The notes under the pieces: model-generated
Told to the model about the DNA's origin: nothing
The model's input: the letters and a program-made list of their open reading frames with translations, nothing else
Databases searched by the model: none
Shown: positions 7,649 to 15,799 of the stretch, one piece after another
Layout of the letters: every line of letters begins with the position of its first letter
How positions within the stretch are numbered: position 1 is the stretch's first letter
DNA from: Clostridiales bacterium Firm_07
GTDB taxonomy: Bacteria; Bacillota; Clostridia; Oscillospirales; CAG-272
Length of the DNA: 64,000 bases
NCBI GenBank assembly: GCA_001604005.1
Contig: LVAM01000005.1
Coordinates: 62,001 to 126,000 of the forward strand
Direction: 5' to 3'
Program-made: the position numbers and the translations under genes

Positions 7649-8690
7649 ATTTTTTCTCCTTTATGCTTTTTTCAACTGCTTCAAAAAGTCCCTGCAAATA
7701 GCACGCGCCCATCGCGCGGTCATAGAGCCCGTATCCGGGTTTCGCGTCCTCGCCCCACACGTTTCTGCCGTGGTCGGGGCGCAAGTAGCCGTCAAAGCCG
7801 TTCAGAACAAGCGCTTTGACGATGGCGTAAATATCCACGTTGCCCACCGCCGTCTGATGTCCGTTTTCGTAAAAATCGGTGTCGTTGACGAAGGTGAGTT
7901 GGCGCAGATGCGCGAAACAGATGCGATCCGCGTATTTCGCCGCCATACGGGGGAGATCGTTGAATCTGCCCGCACCGAGGCTTCCCGTGCAGAAGGTGAT
8001 GCCGTTGTGTTTGTTCGGCACGGCGGCGAAGAGCCGATCGTAATCTTCTTCGCGCCCCACGATGCGCGGCAAATCGAAGATATCCCACGGGGGATCGTCG
8101 GGGTGTATCGCCATATTGATCCCCGCCTCGTCGCACGCGGGCATAATGGCGTTCAGAAAGTATACGAGATTCTCAAAAAGAGTCTCGTGCGTCATACCTT
8201 CGTAGCGTTTGAGCAACCCGTTTAACTCCTCGGCGGTGTAGCTTTCGTCCCAGCCCGGCAGGCGCAGATTGCGCTTGTCCAGTTTGGCGAAATCCGCTTC
8301 GCTGTACGAAAGCGAAGTGCTGCCGTCGCGGTGACGATAATATAGGTTTGTGCGGAACCAGTCAAAAACCGGCATAAAGTTGTAGCAGATGCACTTGACG
8401 CCGACTTTGCCGCAATTGAGAATATTTTGCCGATATGCCGCGATGTATTTGTCTCTTGTCGGCAGTCCCAGTTTGATGTCCTCGTGCACGGGGACCGACT
8501 CGATCACTTCCATGGCAAGCCCCGCGTCGTTTGCCGCCTTTTTGAGTTTGAGAAGTTTGTCAAGATCCCAGACCTCGCCCACGGGCGTGTCGTACACCGC
8601 GGTGACGACGCCGGTCATTCCTTGGATCTGCTTGATGTACGAGAGCGGGATGCAGTCCTTTTCCCCGTACCACCGGAAAGTCAGTTTCAT
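7641..8690 (-). CDS. uxuA: Mannonate dehydratase
   Basis: Dehydrates D-mannonate to 2-keto-3-deoxy-D-gluconate in a Mn/Fe-dependent reaction. 349 residues from the ATG at 8690, which follows an AGGGGGAA ribosome site; the longer frame from 8852 would start upstream of the promoter. Recognisable blocks are MKLTFRWYGEKDCIPL at the start, IHPDDPP, and LRPDHGRNVWGE near the C terminus, which carry metal-binding His and Asp residues of this TIM-barrel family. It is first in the uxuA-uxuB operon, with a good promoter at 8725-8753. Confidence 0.95.
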   Translation of the reverse strand: MKLTFRWYGEKDCIPLSYIKQIQGMTGVVTAVYDTPVGEVWDLDKLLKLKKAANDAGLAMEVIESVPVHEDIKLGLPTRDKYIAAYRQNILNCGKVGVKCICYNFMPVFDWFRTNLYYRHRDGSTSLSYSEADFAKLDKRNLRLPGWDESYTAEELNGLLKRYEGMTHETLFENLVYFLNAIMPACDEAGINMAIHPDDPPWDIFDLPRIVGREEDYDRLFAAVPNKHNGITFCTGSLGAGRFNDLPRMAAKYADRICFAHLRQLTFVNDTDFYENGHQTAVGNVDIYAIVKALVLNGFDGYLRPDHGRNVWGEDAKPGYGLYDRAMGACYLQGLFEAVEKSIKEKKYV

Positions 8691-8724
8691 AGCGTTCCCC
8701 CTTACGACGATATCGCCTATTTTA

Positions 8725-8753
8725 TTTATATCACACAAAGCCGGATAATGCAA
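8725..8753 (-). promoter_or_regulatory. SigA-type promoter for uxuA-uxuB
   Basis: Minus strand: TTGCAT, 17 bases, TATAAA, with TGA before the -10. A short CGATATCG palindrome at about 8707-8714 lies downstream and could be an operator half; that is only a suggestion. Confidence 0.7.
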
Positions 8754-8826
8754 CGGTACGGCGAAAAAACAAAAAAATACGATCGCCCGCCGCCGATACG
8801 ACATCAAGAAAAAATCGTCGCCTCCG

Positions 8827-8856
8827 GTATCGTTCACGCTTTTTTGCGGCAAACTA
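8827..8856 (+). promoter_or_regulatory. Possible forespore (SigF/SigG-like) promoter
   Basis: GTATC, 16 bases, GGCAAACTA. This resembles the forespore sigma-F/G pattern (GTATA-like -35, GG.AA..TA -10) better than SigA. It would start transcription about 15 bases before the small gene at 8879. Weak evidence because the motifs are short. Confidence 0.25.
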
Positions 8857-8878
8857 ACAAAAAACGGAGGTGGACGAT

Positions 8879-9049
8879 ATGCAAAACAAAGTGATGCGGG
8901 TGGGTGGCATTGTAGCGGCGATTTCCCTGGCGGGCGCCGTCGGACTTATGTTGCGGACGCGGCGCGGAAAGAAAATGCTCAAAAACGCGGGCGATTTTGC
9001 CGAGGGCATCGGCGACGATCTGCACCGGTATATGCGAAAGATGCGTTGA
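8879..9049 (+). CDS. Small single-pass membrane protein (56 residues)
   Basis: ATG at 8879 follows a strong CGGAGGTGG ribosome site. The product has one hydrophobic segment (about residues 8-25, VGGIVAAISLAGAVGLML) followed by a strongly basic stretch (RTRRGKKMLK) and a short amphipathic tail ending in RYMRKMR. By the positive-inside rule the C terminus should be cytoplasmic. It faintly resembles YtxH-like small membrane proteins but no family is claimed. The upstream motif at 8827-8856 may mean expression in the forespore. It is a stand-alone gene between uxuA (divergent) and the HAD hydrolase. Confidence 0.7.
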   Translation: MQNKVMRVGGIVAAISLAGAVGLMLRTRRGKKMLKNAGDFAEGIGDDLHRYMRKMR

Positions 9050-9070
9050 CGCCGCAAATTTCATTTTTTC

Positions 9071-9109
9071 TTCATAAATAGCGTTTATACTGAAAAAAAC
9101 GCTTATGAA
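9071..9109 (+). promoter_or_regulatory. Leader inverted repeat before the HAD hydrolase gene
   Basis: TTCATAAATAGCGTTT and AAAACGCTTATGAA form an imperfect inverted repeat just before and touching the ribosome site of the gene at 9120. It contains TATACT in the loop, so it may instead be an operator over the -10 region of a promoter whose -35 is weak. Confidence 0.35.
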
Positions 9110-9119
9110 GGAGCGGAAA

Positions 9120-9908
9120 ATGGGAAAGTTCGACGGCTTTTTGCTGTGCAGCGATTATGACGGCACGCTCGGAGAGGGCGGCGGAGTCTCGGAAGAGAAC
9201 AAGCGCGCCATTGCCGAATTTGAAAAAAACGGCGGGATGTTTACTATTGTCAGCGGCAGGCACCCGCACTATTTGCGGCAATTGGTGGAGAAAAACGGCA
9301 TTTCGGTCAACGCGCCGCTGGTGGGGTATAACGGCGCGTGGATGGTGGATGCCGACGCCAAGCGAGAAGTCTTTTGCGGCGGCAGAGAAGATCTCGATAT
9401 GATCGACTTCATCGCGCCTTTTTACGAGAGGGACGAGCGCATCCAAGTCATCAGTCCGCACACAAGGGAGACTTACTTTTTGCATTGCGAGCGCGGGGGC
9501 AAGATCGACAACGTCGCGACGCTGCGTCGCCTCTCGCGCCCGCCGATCTTTGCCCTGATCGCCGTGACCGAGAACGAAAAGGACGCCGAGGACGTGCGGG
9601 ACGATCTGATCGCGGCGGCGGGCGCACGGTATGAGATCGCCCGCAGTTGGCCGACGGGGATCGAGATCATTCCGTCCGACGCGGGGAAAGGATCGGCGCT
9701 TTGTCGCCTGCGGCAGATGACGGGCGCACGCGTCGTCGTGGCGGCGGGAGATTTTGAAAACGATCTCGGTATGATGGCGTCGGCGGATATTTCCTATGCC
9801 GTAGCCAACGCGCTCCCTTCGCTTCGCGCGCGTGCCGCGCGCGTGACGGTCGATTTCCGCGAGCACGCGATCGCCGCGATCATAAAGGATCTGGAAAACG
9901 ATACATAA
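9120..9908 (+). CDS. HAD-superfamily (Cof-type, subfamily IIB) phosphatase
   Basis: 262 residues. Motif I SDYDGT gives the nucleophile Asp12 and Asp14; TIVSGRH is motif II; a Lys lies before motif IV AGDFENDLGM, which holds the metal-binding Asp residues. The cap between motifs II and III is the C2 type of Cof/YidA sugar-phosphate phosphatases. The start at 9120 is preferred over 9105 because AAGGAG lies inside the first codons of the longer version. Substrate unknown; likely a small sugar phosphate or flavin-type phosphate. It is followed by a bidirectional terminator and is probably monocistronic. Confidence 0.88.
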   Translation: MGKFDGFLLCSDYDGTLGEGGGVSEENKRAIAEFEKNGGMFTIVSGRHPHYLRQLVEKNGISVNAPLVGYNGAWMVDADAKREVFCGGREDLDMIDFIAPFYERDERIQVISPHTRETYFLHCERGGKIDNVATLRRLSRPPIFALIAVTENEKDAEDVRDDLIAAAGARYEIARSWPTGIEIIPSDAGKGSALCRLRQMTGARVVVAAGDFENDLGMMASADISYAVANALPSLRARAARVTVDFREHAIAAIIKDLENDT

Positions 9909-9942
9909 AAAGACGTTGCCGCACACGCGGCAACGTCTTTTG
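9907..9942. terminator. Bidirectional terminator between the HAD gene and the lipoprotein gene
   Basis: Stem AAAGACGTTGCCGC with its complement around an ACAC loop, flanked by A and T runs. It lies between two convergent genes. Confidence 0.9.
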
Positions 9943-9950
9943 CGTTTGGA

Positions 9951-10949
9951 TTATGTTTTGTTGGTGACGACTTTTTCGGCGGAGATGTTGAGCGGGGCGG
10001 GCTCGGAGAGCGGCGGGATAAAGTTTTTCTTGAAAGCGGCAAAGGCGCTTTCCGCCGCGTTTTCTCCAAACAGGATCTGAATGGTGGCACCGGGGTGTTT
10101 GGAGCCGTCCTCATAGGTCACTTCGGTGGGTTTGGCGGAGATGTAATATTCGTTTGCGCCGAGTCTGCGCGCCATATCGCCGTCCGAGCGCGCGGTGTTG
10201 CCGATCAGGATCTCATAATCGTACCAGTCGGTCAGATCCGAGTCGATGACAAGTTCGTATCCCGTTTCTTTGGCAATGTGGGAAAACATCGAGGAAGCGA
10301 TCTGTTTTGCCGCCGCGTTGTTCTTTTCGTACACGAGATAATAACTGTCGATGCGCGCGTCAAACAGAACGGCGGAAGAATAGGAATATCTGCCGTTTAC
10401 GGTGGCGTTGTCTTTCGAGGTGAAGGTGAGGTTTTGCGGGATTTTATCCGCTACGGCGAATTTGTCGCCCTGCTTGTAGACGAAACTGCTGAGGAACGTG
10501 GAAACGGCTTTTGCCGTGCCTTCCTCACCGCCGCCGCCCAGCACCAGTTTGTCGCCGACGACCGCCATCGTGTAGTCCGCGCAAAGGAGATCTTTCAGAG
10601 TGTCATTGCTCTCTTTTCGCGTCGTTACGCCGACAAGGATCTCTTTGCGGTCGTTGGTCACTTCGGGATCGCGGTCGGTAAAGCATTCCTCAACGGTGAT
10701 GTCGGTGCCGAGATAGACGTTGAAAGCGTCGCGCAAGCGCGCCACCGCGTCGATCACCGAGTCGCCCGCGCGATAATCGCGCACGATGACGTATTCGGTT
10801 TTGCTTTTTTGGACGATGGACAGCGTGGTCACGGTTTCGTTTGTCGTATTGCTCGGTGTGTCTTCGACCGGTTCCTTTTTGCAGGCGGCAAGCGCCAATA
10901 CGCAGAAAACGACCGCCAGCATCAGCGAAAGAATGCGCAGTTTTTTCAT
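9951..10949 (-). CDS. Lipoprotein with two copies of a GH67-N-like alpha/beta module
   Basis: 332 residues from the ATG at 10949 (AGGAG ribosome site; a longer frame to 11009 is unlikely). The lipoprotein signal ends in LALAAC with Cys23 as lipid anchor. A Thr/Asn/Glu-rich linker follows. The rest appears to be two related halves: each has an entry strand (TEYVIVRD / DSYYLVYEK), a helix with Ala/Ile/Leu spacing, a strand-turn EILVGVTTR / YEILIGNTAR, a second strand with display of D/E and a closing glycine-rich strand and helix (KLVLGGGGEEG / IQILFGENAA). This resembles the N-terminal domain of GH67 alpha-glucuronidases, a fold found without the enzyme in many clostridial surface proteins. 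No catalytic domain is present, so binding to a sugar or cell-wall ligand is a guess. A related module is in the lipoprotein at 29036-31087. Confidence 0.75.
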   Translation of the reverse strand: MKKLRILSLMLAVVFCVLALAACKKEPVEDTPSNTTNETVTTLSIVQKSKTEYVIVRDYRAGDSVIDAVARLRDAFNVYLGTDITVEECFTDRDPEVTNDRKEILVGVTTRKESNDTLKDLLCADYTMAVVGDKLVLGGGGEEGTAKAVSTFLSSFVYKQGDKFAVADKIPQNLTFTSKDNATVNGRYSYSSAVLFDARIDSYYLVYEKNNAAAKQIASSMFSHIAKETGYELVIDSDLTDWYDYEILIGNTARSDGDMARRLGANEYYISAKPTEVTYEDGSKHPGATIQILFGENAAESAFAAFKKNFIPPLSEPAPLNISAEKVVTNKT

Positions 10950-11128
10950 CGTTTTTCTCCTTTGGATTTCGGGTAAAGCGCGTGCCGCGCTTTGCGTAAA
11001 CTTACTCATAGTATAATTTATTATACCAAATGTGCCTTTCCTTGTAAAGCACTTTTCGCAAATTTGGTCATTTTACACGAAACGGACGCGCGGCGAATGG
11101 GAAAAATTCCGAAAGCGGGGAGCAAATC

Positions 11129-11157
11129 TTGACGCGGGCGCGGAAAAAGAATATACT
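11129..11157 (+). promoter_or_regulatory. SigA-type promoter for the acetyltransferase-dinB pair
   Basis: TTGACG, 17 bases, TATACT. Transcription would begin near 11164, which rules out the upstream start codons of the next gene and supports the ATG at 11194. Confidence 0.75.
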
Positions 11158-11193
11158 GAACTTGACAAACCGAAAGGGAAAGGGGGCGCGGAC

Positions 11194-11931
11194 ATGCCGT
11201 TTGACGCAAAAGAAAAGGCAGATTGCCGGGCGCTGTATTTGTCGGCTTTTCCGCTTGAAGAAGCCGATTTTACCGACAGACTTTTTGCGCTTTTTTCGGA
11301 CTGTTTGCGGGTAAAACGCGTAGAAGGGCGCGTTGTCTCGATGCTTTTTTCGATCCCTTACGACGTGCGCACGGAAAGCGGCACGCTGCCCGCGCGCTAT
11401 CTTTACGGCGTGGCGACCGCGCCCGACTGTCGCGGTCGGGGATTTGCCCGCGCGCTGATCGCCGCGGAAGCAGGCAAAAACGCGGTCTTCCTTTGCCCTT
11501 CCGACCCCTCGCTTTTTGCCTTCTACCGCAAATGCGATCTTACGCCTTTCTCGCCTGTCGTGGCGTTTTCGGGCGCGGCTTGCCCGCGAGCCGGCGCGCC
11601 GGCGTGCCGCGCGCTTTCGCCCGCGGAATATCTCGCCGCGCGTGAGGAAAAACTGCTTTTTCCGCATTGCGTGCCGAGCGCGGCGTTTTTGTCGCTGGCG
11701 CTGCCTGACGGCGGTTTTGCGGCGGTGGGGGACGCGATTTTTATGTACGGTCGCGAGGAAAATGAGATCTTTTTCTCGGAGTGGTGGGGCGAGAGAACGC
11801 TTTTGCCGCACGCGGCGGCGTTGCTCGGCGGCAGTCGGTTTTCGTTTCGCGCACCCGACGCGCGCGGCGTGCCGCTGGGTATGATGCGGGGATTGCCGCC
11901 CGATACCGTTTTTACGGCGGCGATGGATTGA
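11194..11931 (+). CDS. GNAT-family N-acetyltransferase
   Basis: 245 residues. The acetyl-CoA loop is LYGVATAPDCRGRGFA (about residues 69-84), the R/Q-x-x-G-x-G/A signature, followed by the helix ARALIAAE and the beta-strand NAVFLCPSD. The C-terminal half (about 130-245) is a second, GNAT-like but less conserved domain, as in two-domain Eis-like acetyltransferases of Firmicutes. Substrate unknown. The start at 11194 fits the promoter at 11129-11157 and has an AAAGGGGG ribosome site. Only 8 bases separate it from dinB, so the two are cotranscribed. Confidence 0.82.
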   Translation: MPFDAKEKADCRALYLSAFPLEEADFTDRLFALFSDCLRVKRVEGRVVSMLFSIPYDVRTESGTLPARYLYGVATAPDCRGRGFARALIAAEAGKNAVFLCPSDPSLFAFYRKCDLTPFSPVVAFSGAACPRAGAPACRALSPAEYLAAREEKLLFPHCVPSAAFLSLALPDGGFAAVGDAIFMYGREENEIFFSEWWGERTLLPHAAALLGGSRFSFRAPDARGVPLGMMRGLPPDTVFTAAMD

Positions 11932-11939
11932 GGTGAAAA

Positions 11940-13160
11940 ATGGAAGATCGTGTGATATTGCACTGCGATTGTAACGGCTTTTTCGCCTCGGTGGAAATTC
12001 TTTCCAATCCCGAACTTGCCGCCGTGCCGATGGCGGTGACGGGGGATCCCGCGTCACGTCACGGCATCATTCTCGCCAAAAACGATCTGGCGAAAGCGCG
12101 CGGCGTCGTCACTGCCGAGACCATTTGGCAGGCAAAGGCCAAATGCCCCGATCTGGTATGCGTTTTGCCGCATTACGAACGCTATGTCGAGATCTCGCAC
12201 CGTATCAACGCCATTTATCTCGAATATACCGATCTCGTCGATCCTTTCGGCATCGACGAGTCGTTTCTCGACGTAACGGGAAGTCTGAAACTCTTTTCGC
12301 TGACGCCGAAAGAATTGGCGGATCTCCTGCGCCGTCGCGTGCGCGAGGAGATCGGCGTCACGATCTCGGTGGGCGTCAGTTTTTGCCGTGTTTTTGCCAA
12401 ACTGGGCAGTGACTATAAAAAACCCGACGCGACAACGGTCTTTGACCGCGAGAATTATCGTGAAAAGATCGATCCTTTGCCGGTGGAAGCGATGCTTTTC
12501 GCCGGCAAGCGCACGGCGAAAACGCTGTTGTCGCTGGGGATCCTGACGATCGGCGATCTTGCCGCCGCCGACCGGCATTTGCTGAACGTGCGCCTCGGCG
12601 AGGCGGGCGATACGCTTTGGCGCTACGCGAACGGGCTCGACGACGAGCCGGTGCGTTCGTATTTCGACCGTCCCGCGCCCAAATCGGTGGGCAAGGGAAT
12701 GACTTTTCGCCGAGATATACACGGCGAAGCGGAAATCCGGGCGGGGCTGTTTTCTCTTGCGGAGTCCGTCGCGGTGCGCCTTCGCGCGGCACAGCGCAAA
12801 TGTACGGTGGTACAGTTGCAAGTGAAGAACGCGAATTTCAATACCGTACAGCGACAATGCACACTGCCGCGCGCCACGTGGCTGCAAAAAGACATTGCGG
12901 AAGCGGCGATGAAACTTGCCCGCGCGGCGGGTTGTATGCAAACGCCGATCCGCACGCTGACAGTGACCGCCGCGGGACTTGTCGGATCGGGAGAGGGCGA
13001 GGAGCAGTTGACGATGTTTGATTCGTCGCACGAAAAGGATCGGCGGCAGGAGGCTGTGGAAGACGCGATGGCAAAAATACGACAAAAGCACGGTCGGGGC
13101 AGTATCACGCTGGGCTGTTACGAAAACCCCGAGATCGGCGTGACCAAAAAAGAAGAGTGA
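11940..13160 (+). CDS. dinB: DNA polymerase IV (Y-family)
   Basis: Error-prone translesion polymerase. 406 residues. The palm holds the metal-binding Asp10 in HCDCNGFFASVE and the pair Asp106-Glu107 in FGIDESFLD. GVSFCRVFAKLGSDYKKPD is the usual fingers/palm block, followed by a helix-hairpin-helix thumb and little-finger domain. Near the C terminus EQLTMFD is a good sliding-clamp-binding motif. No LexA box is recognised upstream; it is cotranscribed with the acetyltransferase and ends at a shared terminator. Confidence 0.94.
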   Translation: MEDRVILHCDCNGFFASVEILSNPELAAVPMAVTGDPASRHGIILAKNDLAKARGVVTAETIWQAKAKCPDLVCVLPHYERYVEISHRINAIYLEYTDLVDPFGIDESFLDVTGSLKLFSLTPKELADLLRRRVREEIGVTISVGVSFCRVFAKLGSDYKKPDATTVFDRENYREKIDPLPVEAMLFAGKRTAKTLLSLGILTIGDLAAADRHLLNVRLGEAGDTLWRYANGLDDEPVRSYFDRPAPKSVGKGMTFRRDIHGEAEIRAGLFSLAESVAVRLRAAQRKCTVVQLQVKNANFNTVQRQCTLPRATWLQKDIAEAAMKLARAAGCMQTPIRTLTVTAAGLVGSGEGEEQLTMFDSSHEKDRRQEAVEDAMAKIRQKHGRGSITLGCYENPEIGVTKKEE

Positions 13161-13193
13161 AAAAGCGCTTCCGCTTTTGCGGAAGCGCTTTTT
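13160..13193. terminator. Bidirectional terminator between dinB and spoIIE
   Basis: A perfect 15-bp stem (AAAAAGCGCTTCCGC and complement) around TTTT. It lies between the convergent dinB and spoIIE stops. Confidence 0.93.
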
Positions 13194-13195
13194 CG

Positions 13196-15544
13196 CTATG
13201 CGCTTTCTTTTTCCGCCGCCTCGGGCGCGGCGTTCCCGATCTCGGTGATGAGCACCGAGGTGTCGTCTTTGCCGTCGGTGTCGGCGCGGTTCAGGACTAG
13301 ACGGGCAAAGGATTCCGCGTCCCCCACCCACTTGGTTTTGAGCAAGTCGGAGAGCCACGGGCAATCCTCGTCGCCGTCGGTCACGCCGTCGCTCACCTGT
13401 ACGATAACGTCGCCGGGGAGGACCGAAAAACGGATACGCTCGGCGTCGAGCGATTCGAGAATACCGATCGGCGCGGTGCGGGAAAAGAAGCGCGTCACTT
13501 CGCCGTCGCGCAGCAGAAAACTCGGTGCCGCGCCGCATTTGAAGAGCGAAGCTTCACCGTTTACGCGGTCGATCATCAAAAGATCCACGGTCGTGCTGGA
13601 TTCCGCTTCGCGCGCGCCGCGCGAGGCGAGAAAGGCGTTGAGCATACGCAACGTGGTTTCGGGGCGGTTGCCCGATACCAGCATACGCGAAAGGAACGTG
13701 CCGGCAAGCGCGGAGGTCAGCGCCGCCGCGTTGCCGCTGCCCATACCGTCGCAGAGCAGGGCGAAATCCTTGCCCGTGTCGCTTTGAAAAGAAGTGACGG
13801 TATCCCCGCAATAACGGCTGTTTTTCTTGTTTTTCGCGCGCGTATCCCGTACCGAAGAGGAGAAAAAGCGTTCGCGCTCCGGAAAAACGATGTCGAAAAC
13901 GCCGTCGCTTTCGCGTATTTCCGGTTCTCCGAGCGCAAAACGGCAGATTTTCACGATGCGTTCGCGCAATTCCCGGATTTTGAGATGCCTGCCCGGTGAT
14001 CGGAGCCCGCGCAGGATCACGCGGCGATATTTTTCGCCGCAAACCGTCGCGGATTCCAAGAAATAGCCTTGCGCGGAGAGCTTTTCCGCGATTTTCGCGC
14101 CTTTCGCGGTGTCCGCCGCGAAGTTTTCCTTTTCTTCATCCATCGTTTCCCGCATCACGCGGGAGAGCGCGGCGTAGTCGCTTGCCACCACGGAAGTTTT
14201 ATCGCCGCGCAGGGTGTTTTCGGTCAGACGCACGGCGCCGGCGTTGATGCGTTCCAAAATTTCGGGCAGAGCCGCACAGCGCGCGATCAAGGGAGCGGGC
14301 AGTTCCTCGCGCCCCACGGAGCCTTTTTCCTGCAAACGGAGCGCGAGACCGCCCACTGCCGCCGCGGTTTGCGTGTATTCCCGCCCCCAGCAGATATCCC
14401 GATGGGCGCAGTTTGGGCAAACGCTGTCAAAGGATTGATCGCACAGGTGTTTGAGATCCCCGCCGCCCGGTCGGCGCAGGCGATTCGAGAGTTCGAAAAA
14501 CGTGCCCGACAGATCCGAAAGCGCCCCCGATATGTCACAAAGGCGCGCGGCAAACGCCGCTTGTTCTTCGGCTTTTGCGGCGAGCAGGGCGTTTCGCCGC
14601 GCCGTCACACCCGCGCGGTGCGCGGGAGAGCCCGCCACAAGCCCGGCGCTGTCTCCCGCAAGAAACAGCGCGCCTGCCGTCAGGAGCGATGGAAGCAGGC
14701 GGTAAATGCCCTCCGTGCCCGAAAGCGCAAAAATATACGCCGTCGCCGCCGCCGCGCCCGCAAGCACGCCGCCGCCCCGACTGCTTTTTTGGAGAAGCCC
14801 GAAACCGATCGCCGCAAGGAGAAAGGCGGGGGCAAATTTGGGCATAAACGCCAAGCCGGAAAGCGCCCCGCCGATCGCGCCGTAGAGCATATCCCGATGC
14901 GCCGTCAGGAGAAAAGCGATGCCCGCCGCCGCGACGCTCGCGGGAAAGATGCCGAAAATCTCCACGTCGCGCAAAGCGAAGATCGACGCGAGCGTCAGCG
15001 CCGCGACGCCCACCTCAAAGGCGTGGGGAAAGGGCTTGTCCTTTTTTTCGGAGATGCCCGAAAAGAAAAAGGTCAAAAGCGCCGCGCTTGCCACGGCGAG
15101 CAGAAGCCCAAAGAGATAATAATAGCGGAAATTGCCGCGCCACAGTCGAAAAAAACCGCCGATCAGCACCGCGAACGCCGCCGCGGCGGCGCGAAATCCG
15201 ACGCGCTCCGTGAAAGCGGGGATCGCCTTTTTGTCTTTCGTCAAAAAAAGCGAGAGGAGAAGACGGCAAAAGAGCGTGACGCCGATGGCGAGCAGGGAAT
15301 CGTAATCTTTTGTGAAAAGGCAAAAGAGCACGCCGCCCGCCGCGGCGGCGGGCGCAAGGCGGTCGAGCCCCGCGATGAGCGCCACGCCGAAAGGGCGCAC
15401 GCCGAAAAGCAGTTCCGCACTGCAAAGCAGCGCTCCCAGCGCCGCGAAAAGCAGATAAGCGACCGCCGTTTCGGCGAGAGACGACTCGTTTGAAAACAAG
15501 ATGGAACGCCGTTCTTTTTTTGGTTTTCTTTGTGTATCCGTCAT
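13196..15544 (-). CDS. spoIIE: Stage II sporulation protein E, PP2C-type phosphatase
   Basis: Membrane phosphatase that dephosphorylates the anti-anti-sigma factor SpoIIAA and so activates sigma-F in the forespore. 782 residues from the ATG at 15544, which has AAGGAGG before it. About ten hydrophobic segments occupy roughly residues 25-310. A central regulatory/linker region contains a Cys cluster (CDQSFDSVCPNCAHRDICWG). The C-terminal PP2C domain shows LLCDGMGSGNAA, VSDGVTDGDED and GKDDTSVLI, which supply the metal-binding Asp residues. Its length fits the family. The upstream promoter has the unusual 21-base spacer seen at Spo0A-activated promoters. This gene is strong evidence for a spore former. 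Confidence 0.95.
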   Translation of the reverse strand: MTDTQRKPKKERRSILFSNESSLAETAVAYLLFAALGALLCSAELLFGVRPFGVALIAGLDRLAPAAAAGGVLFCLFTKDYDSLLAIGVTLFCRLLLSLFLTKDKKAIPAFTERVGFRAAAAAFAVLIGGFFRLWRGNFRYYYLFGLLLAVASAALLTFFFSGISEKKDKPFPHAFEVGVAALTLASIFALRDVEIFGIFPASVAAAGIAFLLTAHRDMLYGAIGGALSGLAFMPKFAPAFLLAAIGFGLLQKSSRGGGVLAGAAAATAYIFALSGTEGIYRLLPSLLTAGALFLAGDSAGLVAGSPAHRAGVTARRNALLAAKAEEQAAFAARLCDISGALSDLSGTFFELSNRLRRPGGGDLKHLCDQSFDSVCPNCAHRDICWGREYTQTAAAVGGLALRLQEKGSVGREELPAPLIARCAALPEILERINAGAVRLTENTLRGDKTSVVASDYAALSRVMRETMDEEKENFAADTAKGAKIAEKLSAQGYFLESATVCGEKYRRVILRGLRSPGRHLKIRELRERIVKICRFALGEPEIRESDGVFDIVFPERERFFSSSVRDTRAKNKKNSRYCGDTVTSFQSDTGKDFALLCDGMGSGNAAALTSALAGTFLSRMLVSGNRPETTLRMLNAFLASRGAREAESSTTVDLLMIDRVNGEASLFKCGAAPSFLLRDGEVTRFFSRTAPIGILESLDAERIRFSVLPGDVIVQVSDGVTDGDEDCPWLSDLLKTKWVGDAESFARLVLNRADTDGKDDTSVLITEIGNAAPEAAEKESA

Positions 15545-15581
15545 AGGAGACCTCCTTGCCGTTCTTGCGGCTTTTTTCTTC

Positions 15582-15614
15582 ATTATAGGCGGCAAAGAGA
15601 GCAAAAGAGGTCAA
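15582..15614 (-). promoter_or_regulatory. spoIIE promoter with a 21-base spacer (Spo0A-type)
   Basis: Minus strand: TTGACC, 21 bases, TATAAT, about 40 bases before the spoIIE start. Near-consensus hexamers with a 21-base gap are typical of Spo0A-P-activated SigA promoters such as Bacillus spoIIE and spoIIG. A TGTCGAT at 15672-15678 (plus strand) matches 6 of 7 bases of the 0A box TGTCGAA. Confidence 0.6.
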
Positions 15615-15748
15615 AAATCGCCGCCGAAAAAGGGCAGAGCGAAAGCCATCGCGCCAAAAGCGGGGGGAGTGTGTCGATACGACGCGAAAGACCTCGAAAC
15701 AAGGCGAACGATTTTTGCCCTCGGGAGGTATATTTTGCGAAAAGCAAC

Positions 15749-15776
15749 TTGAAAACCCGCGAAAATGTGCTATACT
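15749..15776 (+). promoter_or_regulatory. SigA-type promoter for the SLOG gene
   Basis: TTGAAA, 16 bases, TATACT, with TGC before the -10, 24 bases before the GTG start. Confidence 0.7.
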
Positions 15777-15799
15777 GAAAACGAAAGGGGGGAGGACAA

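Noticed and set aside
14069-15493. 474-codon plus-strand frame opposite spoIIE
   Set aside because: Very Arg/Gly/Ala-rich shadow frame; spoIIE on the minus strand has clear phosphatase motifs and membrane segments.
15545-15799. Second gene in the spoIIE-SLOG interval
   Set aside because: Short frames here overlap the promoters on both strands and have no ribosome sites.
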